Positions 6,255 to 9,436 of a stretch of DNA of 9,436 bases are shown one piece after another. The DNA is taken from positions 1 to 9,436 of the forward strand of contig CANRJE010000053.1 of NCBI GenBank assembly GCA_947630865.1, read 5' to 3'. Under the pieces are notes generated by a model. The model searched no databases, had not been told where the DNA came from, and was given only the letters and a program-made list of their open reading frames with translations. This DNA is from an uncultured Bacilli bacterium. Lineage in GTDB: Bacteria; Bacillota_I; Bacilli_A; RF39; UBA660. Each line of letters begins with the position of its first letter. Positions within the stretch are counted from its first letter, which is position 1. The position numbers and the translations under genes were made by a program.

Positions 6255-7459
6255 TGAAAATTAAGTTAGGTGTCTTTTTTGGTGGAAGAAGTGTTGAACA
6301 TGAGGTTAGTATTATTACAGCTATTCAAGCTATTAATAAAATAGATGAGGTTAAATATGAAGTAGTACCAATTTATATTGCTAAAGATGGTCGTTGGTAT
6401 ACAGGAAAAATGCTTTTAGATATTGATATTTATAGTGATATGTCTTTACTTAAACGTTATGCTAAAGAAGTAACATTATATAATCGTAATGGAAGATTTT
6501 TACTTCAAAATAAAAAAGGAATTTTTAAAGGTGTTGTTAATGAGATTGATATGGCTTTTCCAATTATGCATGGAACAAATGGAGAAGATGGAACTCTTCA
6601 AGGATATCTTGAAACAATAGGAATTCCTTATGCTGAAAGCAATGTTTATGCTAGTGCTGTTGGTCAAGATAAAGTTTTCATGAAACAAATATTTAAAGAA
6701 AGCTCTGTCAATGTTGTAAAATATAAATGGTTCTTTGATACTGATTACATGAGGGATGCTGATAAAATTATTCACGATATTGAAAAATTAGGTTATCCTG
6801 TAATTGTTAAACCAGCAATGCTTGGTTCAAGTGTTGGAATTACCGTTTGTCATTCTGAATTAGAATTAAGAGAAGGAATTGTTGAAGCAATTAAATATGA
6901 TCGAAAGATTTTAGTTGAAGAAGTTGTTCCAGACTTACAAGAAGTTAATATAAGTGTTCTTGGTAATTATGAACATCAAGAATTAAGTGCAATTGAAGAA
7001 GTAATAACAAGTCATGAAATTTTAACTTATGAAGATAAATATGTTGGTAATGGTAAAAAAGGAAGTATTAAAACCAAAGGTATGGCTAGTGCTGGTAGAG
7101 TAATTCCGGCTAAACTTGAAAAAGATATTGAAAAAGATATTAAAGATCAAGCTATTAAAGCCTTTAGAGCTTTAAATTCCAATGGAGTTGTTCGAATTGA
7201 TTTCTTAATTAATAAGAAAACTAAGGAAGTTTATGTTAATGAAGTCAACAGTATTCCTGGTTCTTTATCTTTCTATTTATGGGAACCTACTGGAAAAGAA
7301 TATACAAGTCTATTAGAAGATGTTATTAATTTAGGTATAGTAGATTATAAAGCTAAAAAAGCTAAAACAAGTACCTTCTCCAATAACATTTTAGAAGGTT
7401 TTAGTGGATCAAAAGGCTTGAAAGGTATTAAAGGTTTAAAAGGAGTAAAAAAACGTTAA
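6254..7459 (+). CDS. ddl: D-alanine--D-alanine ligase
   Basis: This ATP-grasp enzyme makes D-Ala-D-Ala, the substrate of the MurF-like ligase just upstream. Visible motifs are FGGRSVEHEVS (9-19), HGTNGEDGT (106-114), a GYPVIVKPA ATP-grasp strand, RID with Asp316, and NEVN (329-332) for Mg2+ binding. In the omega loop the DKY motif keeps Tyr263, the residue typical of D-Ala-D-Ala ligases; D-Ala-D-Lac enzymes have Phe or His there. The loop continues into KGMAS and RVIPA. At 401 residues it is somewhat longer than usual, partly because of a C-terminal tail of four K-G-(L/I/V) units (387-398) followed by KKR. The start overlaps the previous stop by one base, with AAGGAGG at 6238-6244 inside the MurF-like coding end. 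Confidence 0.95.
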   Translation: MKIKLGVFFGGRSVEHEVSIITAIQAINKIDEVKYEVVPIYIAKDGRWYTGKMLLDIDIYSDMSLLKRYAKEVTLYNRNGRFLLQNKKGIFKGVVNEIDMAFPIMHGTNGEDGTLQGYLETIGIPYAESNVYASAVGQDKVFMKQIFKESSVNVVKYKWFFDTDYMRDADKIIHDIEKLGYPVIVKPAMLGSSVGITVCHSELELREGIVEAIKYDRKILVEEVVPDLQEVNISVLGNYEHQELSAIEEVITSHEILTYEDKYVGNGKKGSIKTKGMASAGRVIPAKLEKDIEKDIKDQAIKAFRALNSNGVVRIDFLINKKTKEVYVNEVNSIPGSLSFYLWEPTGKEYTSLLEDVINLGIVDYKAKKAKTSTFSNNILEGFSGSKGLKGIKGLKGVKKR

Positions 7460-7471
7460 AGGGAAAAAATA

Positions 7472-8986
7472 ATGAAAAAAGTTATCTTAGTAATTTTAGA
7501 TGGATATGGAATTAGAGAAAATAAAATAGGAAATGCTCCAAAACTAGCGAAGACAAAAACACTTGATAAAATATTTAAGGATTATAAAACGACAACTATT
7601 AAAGCAAGTGGTGTTGATGTTGGGTTACCCGATGGACAAATGGGTAATAGTGAAGTAGGACATATGAATATTGGAGCAGGAAGAATAGTTTTACAAGATT
7701 TAATGCGAATTAATAAAGATATAGAAAATGGTGAATTTTATCATAAAGAAAATTTAGTTAATACTATTTTATATGCCAAAGAAAATCATAAAAAACTACA
7801 TTTAATGGGACTTTTATCTGATGGAGGAGTTCATAGTGAAATAAATCATTTATTTGCTATTTTAAAAGCGATACATGATTTAGATTTTCATGATGTTTAT
7901 GTTCACCCTATTTTAGATGGAAGAGATACTAGTCCAACATCAGGTATTAAATATTTAAAAGAATTAGAAAATGAACTTTTAAAATATAATTTTCCAAAAA
8001 TTGGTACAGTTATTGGACGTTTCTTTGCTATGGATAGAGATAAAAGATATGAACGAATTGAAAAAGCTTATAGATTGTTAACAGATGGTATAGGAGAAGA
8101 AACTTTTAATTTAGAAACTACAATAAAAAAATATTATGATAACAATATAACAGATGAGTTTATGGAACCAATTCTTGTTAATAAAGATTCTTTAATTCAA
8201 GAAAAAGATGCTATTATTTTCTATAATTATAGAGCTGATAGAGCAAGAGAGATAACAAGAAGTTTTGTTGACAAAGATTTTTCATACTTCAAAAGAGATT
8301 ATTTAAATGTTTATTATACAGGAATGACAGAGTATGATGAAACAATAGAAAATATGCATGTAATTTATCCAGATATTGAAATTAAAAATACAATTGGTGA
8401 AGTTGTTTCTAAAAATAATTTAACACAACTTCGTATTGCTGAAACTGAAAAATATGCCCATGTTACATTCTTCTTGAATGGCGGAATCGAAACAAAATTT
8501 AAAGGTGAAGATAGAATTTTAATTCCATCACCTAAAGATGTTAAAACTTACGATTTAAAACCTGAAATGTCGGCTTATTTAGTCTCAAATAAAGTTTTAG
8601 AAGCGTTAGATAAAAATTATTATGATTTAATTGTTTTAAATTTTGCTAATCCTGATATGATAGGACATACTGGTAATTTAGAAGCTTGTATTAAAGCTTT
8701 AGAAGTAATTGATTCTTGTATGGAGAAAATTTTAAATAAAGTATTAGAAAAAGATTATGCGATGATAGTAACAGCAGATCATGGAAATTGTGAATGTATG
8801 ATTAATGATGATGGTACAATTAATACAGCACATACTACTAATTTAGTACCTCTTTCTCTAATTAACTATCAAGTAAATTCTCTTAAAGAAGGTAGACTTG
8901 CTGATATTAGTCCAACAATTTTAGAGATACTAGATATTAATAAACCTATAGAAATGGAAGGTAATAGTTTAATTGTTAAGAAGTGA
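7472..8986 (+). CDS. gpmI: 2,3-bisphosphoglycerate-independent phosphoglycerate mutase
   Basis: This enzyme interconverts 3- and 2-phosphoglycerate in glycolysis using two metal ions (Mn2+ in relatives) and a phosphoserine intermediate. The catalytic Ser60 lies in GNSEVGH (58-64). Metal ligands are recognisable at Asp10, Asp395 and His399 (ANPDMIGH), Asp436 and His437 (TADHGN) and His454. Substrate-site motifs SDGGVHS (116-122), LDGRDTSP (148-155) and NYRADRARE are intact. Length (504) is normal for the family. It is the last gene of the hydrolase-murF-ddl operon, 12 nt after ddl, with AAAGGGA at 7458-7464 as ribosome binding site. Its link to wall synthesis is probably just co-transcription of housekeeping genes. 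The TGA stop lies inside the terminator and shows that TGA is a true stop codon here. Confidence 0.97.
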   Translation: MKKVILVILDGYGIRENKIGNAPKLAKTKTLDKIFKDYKTTTIKASGVDVGLPDGQMGNSEVGHMNIGAGRIVLQDLMRINKDIENGEFYHKENLVNTILYAKENHKKLHLMGLLSDGGVHSEINHLFAILKAIHDLDFHDVYVHPILDGRDTSPTSGIKYLKELENELLKYNFPKIGTVIGRFFAMDRDKRYERIEKAYRLLTDGIGEETFNLETTIKKYYDNNITDEFMEPILVNKDSLIQEKDAIIFYNYRADRAREITRSFVDKDFSYFKRDYLNVYYTGMTEYDETIENMHVIYPDIEIKNTIGEVVSKNNLTQLRIAETEKYAHVTFFLNGGIETKFKGEDRILIPSPKDVKTYDLKPEMSAYLVSNKVLEALDKNYYDLIVLNFANPDMIGHTGNLEACIKALEVIDSCMEKILNKVLEKDYAMIVTADHGNCECMINDDGTINTAHTTNLVPLSLINYQVNSLKEGRLADISPTILEILDINKPIEMEGNSLIVKK

Positions 8987-9004
8987 TAAAAATATCACTT
9001 TTTT
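8981..9004 (+). terminator. Intrinsic terminator overlapping the gpmI stop codon
   Basis: AAGTGATA (8981-8988) pairs with TATCACTT (8993-9000) around an AAAA loop, followed by six T (8999-9004). The 5' arm contains the last Lys codon and the TGA stop. It ends the hydrolase-murF-ddl-gpmI operon. Confidence 0.87.
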
Positions 9005-9036
9005 AGATGAAAAATGATTTCTTTTTTTCTAAAAAT

Positions 9037-9053
9037 TGTCGAAAAATGTTGAA
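9037..9053 (+). promoter_or_regulatory. Two tandem Spo0A-box-like heptamers
   Basis: TGTCGAA (9037-9043) is a perfect match to the Spo0A box TGNCGAA, and TGTTGAA (9047-9053) matches 6 of 7, exactly 10 bp downstream. The second overlaps the candidate -35 of the leader transcript. Spacing is the same as in the array before the kinase gene, but the boxes are in the opposite orientation relative to the gene. Motif and spacing are seen; the regulator is inferred. Confidence 0.6.
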
Positions 9054-9076
9054 AAAATTTTTCAATATGATATGAT
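9050..9076 (+). promoter_or_regulatory. Candidate promoter of the leader and TasA-like gene
   Basis: TTGAAA (9050-9055) and TATGAT (9071-9076) are 15 bp apart, slightly short; an overlapping TATGAT at 9066-9071 is an alternative -10. TTGAAAAA and TTTTTCAA form an AT-only inverted repeat at 9050-9066. Some promoter is needed here because of the terminator just upstream. Confidence 0.5.
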
Positions 9077-9101
9077 TAATATAAGAAAGGTAGTTGAGAA
9101 T

Positions 9102-9152
9102 ATGAGCACATTAAAAAAAGTTAACAATTTGTCAACCATGGGGGGGGCTTAG
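9102..9152 (+). CDS. Possible short leader ORF with G8 tract (16 codons)
   Basis: ATG 9102 opens a 16-codon frame (start MSTLKKVNN) with a weak GAAAGG site at 9085-9090, 11 nt upstream. It contains a run of eight G (9140-9147) and stops at TAG 9150-9152 just after it. Gaining one G, or a frameshift there, would open a 41-codon frame continuing LANKNFSIEN and ending at TAG 9224-9226, within the terminator hairpin. Losing one G gives a stop a few codons later. The product has no recognisable family. It may be a regulatory leader, or the region may act only as RNA: 9138-9143 can pair with CTCCAT at 9166-9171, enclosing a small GGC-TTA-GCC hairpin (9146-9154). Confidence 0.35.
   Translation: MSTLKKVNNLSTMGGA
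9113..9136 (-). terminator. Possible minus-strand terminator in the leader region
   Basis: Read on the minus strand, GTTGAC (9136-9131) pairs with GTTAAC (9125-9120) around a 5-nt loop, with one G-U pair, followed by seven T. On the + strand the same arms contain an A-C mismatch and no T run follows, so the signal suits a minus-strand transcript. No strong minus-strand promoter was found. Confidence 0.3.
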
Positions 9153-9196
9153 CCAATAAGAATTTCTCCATAGAAAACCTTGAAAATAAAGAAAAT

Positions 9197-9241
9197 AAAA
9201 CACATAGAACTAGTATAAAATACTAGGTTTTATGTGTTTTT
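9197..9241 (+). terminator. Strong intrinsic terminator or attenuator before the TasA-like gene
   Basis: AAAACACATA (9197-9206) pairs with TATGTGTTTT (9231-9240), and inside it CTAGTAT (9210-9216) pairs with ATACTAG (9220-9226). Together they form a long stem of about 19-20 pairs with one small bulge, followed by TTTTT. It lies between the leader promoter and the TasA-like ribosome binding site, in the position of a transcription attenuator. No separate good promoter is visible in the 45 nt after it. Confidence 0.82.
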
Positions 9242-9286
9242 AATTTTATCAGGAATTAGAATAAAGGGACTATAGGAGGAGAAATT

Positions 9287-9436
9287 ATGAAAAAAATATT
9301 AACAGTAGATGGAGAAATAAAAACAAAGAATCCAATAAGAAAAGTATTAGGATTAGTTATAATCATGGTTTTAATAACAGGAACAGTATTAGGAGTATCA
9401 AGAGCCTTTTTTACAAATGAAGAAGTAAGTACAAGT
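9287..9436 (+). CDS. N-terminus of a TasA/camelysin-type secreted protein (cut by window edge)
   Basis: Fifty codons are present and the gene runs off the right edge. A perfect AGGAGGA (9274-9280) precedes ATG 9287. The protein has a basic n-region (MKK, then KTKNPIRK at 12-19) and a hydrophobic core at about 20-37. It ends the signal with SRAFFTNEE (38-46), the A-F-F-(S/T)-(D/N) pattern of SipW-class signal peptides found on TasA and camelysin (CalY). Such proteins are cut by the SipW signal peptidase and form or join extracellular matrix fibres. The mature domain is not visible, so it could be another protein with this signal class. Codons here favour A-ending forms (GTA, GGA, ACA, ATA) more than most upstream genes. 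A SipW-like peptidase gene would be expected nearby to the right. Confidence 0.65.
   Translation, partial: MKKILTVDGEIKTKNPIRKVLGLVIIMVLITGTVLGVSRAFFTNEEVSTS

Noticed and set aside
6500..6775. Minus-strand frame inside ddl
   Set aside because: It is antisense to conserved Ddl motifs and has no ribosome binding site or family resemblance.
6254..7459. A vancomycin-resistance type D-Ala-D-Lac ligase
   Set aside because: The omega-loop Tyr (263, in DKY) typical of D-Ala-D-Ala ligases is kept, and no vanH- or vanX-like neighbours are present.
8984..8986. A Mycoplasma-type genetic code in which TGA is Trp
   Set aside because: TGA ends gpmI at the normal family length inside a terminator, and Trp residues are encoded by TGG.

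Overview
The window comes from a very AT-rich bacterium of the Bacillota, most likely an uncultured gut-type Bacilli/Erysipelotrichia or Clostridia-like lineage. The evidence is strong AGGAGG/GGTGAT ribosome binding sites, sigma-A type promoters, short U-tailed terminators and Bacillota-like proteins. The code is standard: gpmI ends on TGA at the normal family length and Trp is encoded by TGG, so this is not a Mycoplasma-type genome. MurF-like and Ddl proteins imply a peptidoglycan wall. All convincing genes lie on the + strand.

Layout. 1-156: a small degenerate 23-24 bp repeat cluster at the left edge, then a near-consensus promoter. 157-1533: cytoplasmic WG-repeat protein. 1579-1896: small membrane-anchored PTS EIIB-like protein lacking the phosphorylated cysteine, closed by a terminator that overlaps its stop codon. 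1919-1963: three Spo0A-box-like heptamers exactly 10 bp apart and a possible -10. 1981-3207: polytopic membrane histidine kinase with a GTG start. 3281-3817: tRNA 2'-O-methyltransferase TrmL with its own promoter and terminator. 3892-8986: a tightly packed operon of alpha/beta hydrolase, membrane-fused MurF-like ligase, D-Ala-D-Ala ligase and phosphoglycerate mutase GpmI. Gaps there are 10 nt, a 1-nt overlap and 12 nt, and it ends in another terminator overlapping a stop codon.

8987-9286 has no ordinary gene but is dense in signals: two tandem Spo0A-like boxes, a promoter, a short leader ORF holding a run of eight G, and a strong intrinsic terminator. Immediately after comes the start of a TasA/camelysin-type secreted protein with a SipW-class signal peptide (9287 to the window edge).

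How it fits together. MurF-like and Ddl catalyse successive steps, making D-Ala-D-Ala and adding it to the UDP-MurNAc-tripeptide; the MurF-like enzyme appears tethered to the membrane. The most interesting possibility is a Spo0A-like circuit in which the same boxes mark both a sensor-kinase gene and a matrix-fibre-type gene, the latter also gated by a leader with a slippable G tract before a terminator. The circuit is inference; the boxes, G run, ORF frames and hairpin are directly visible.
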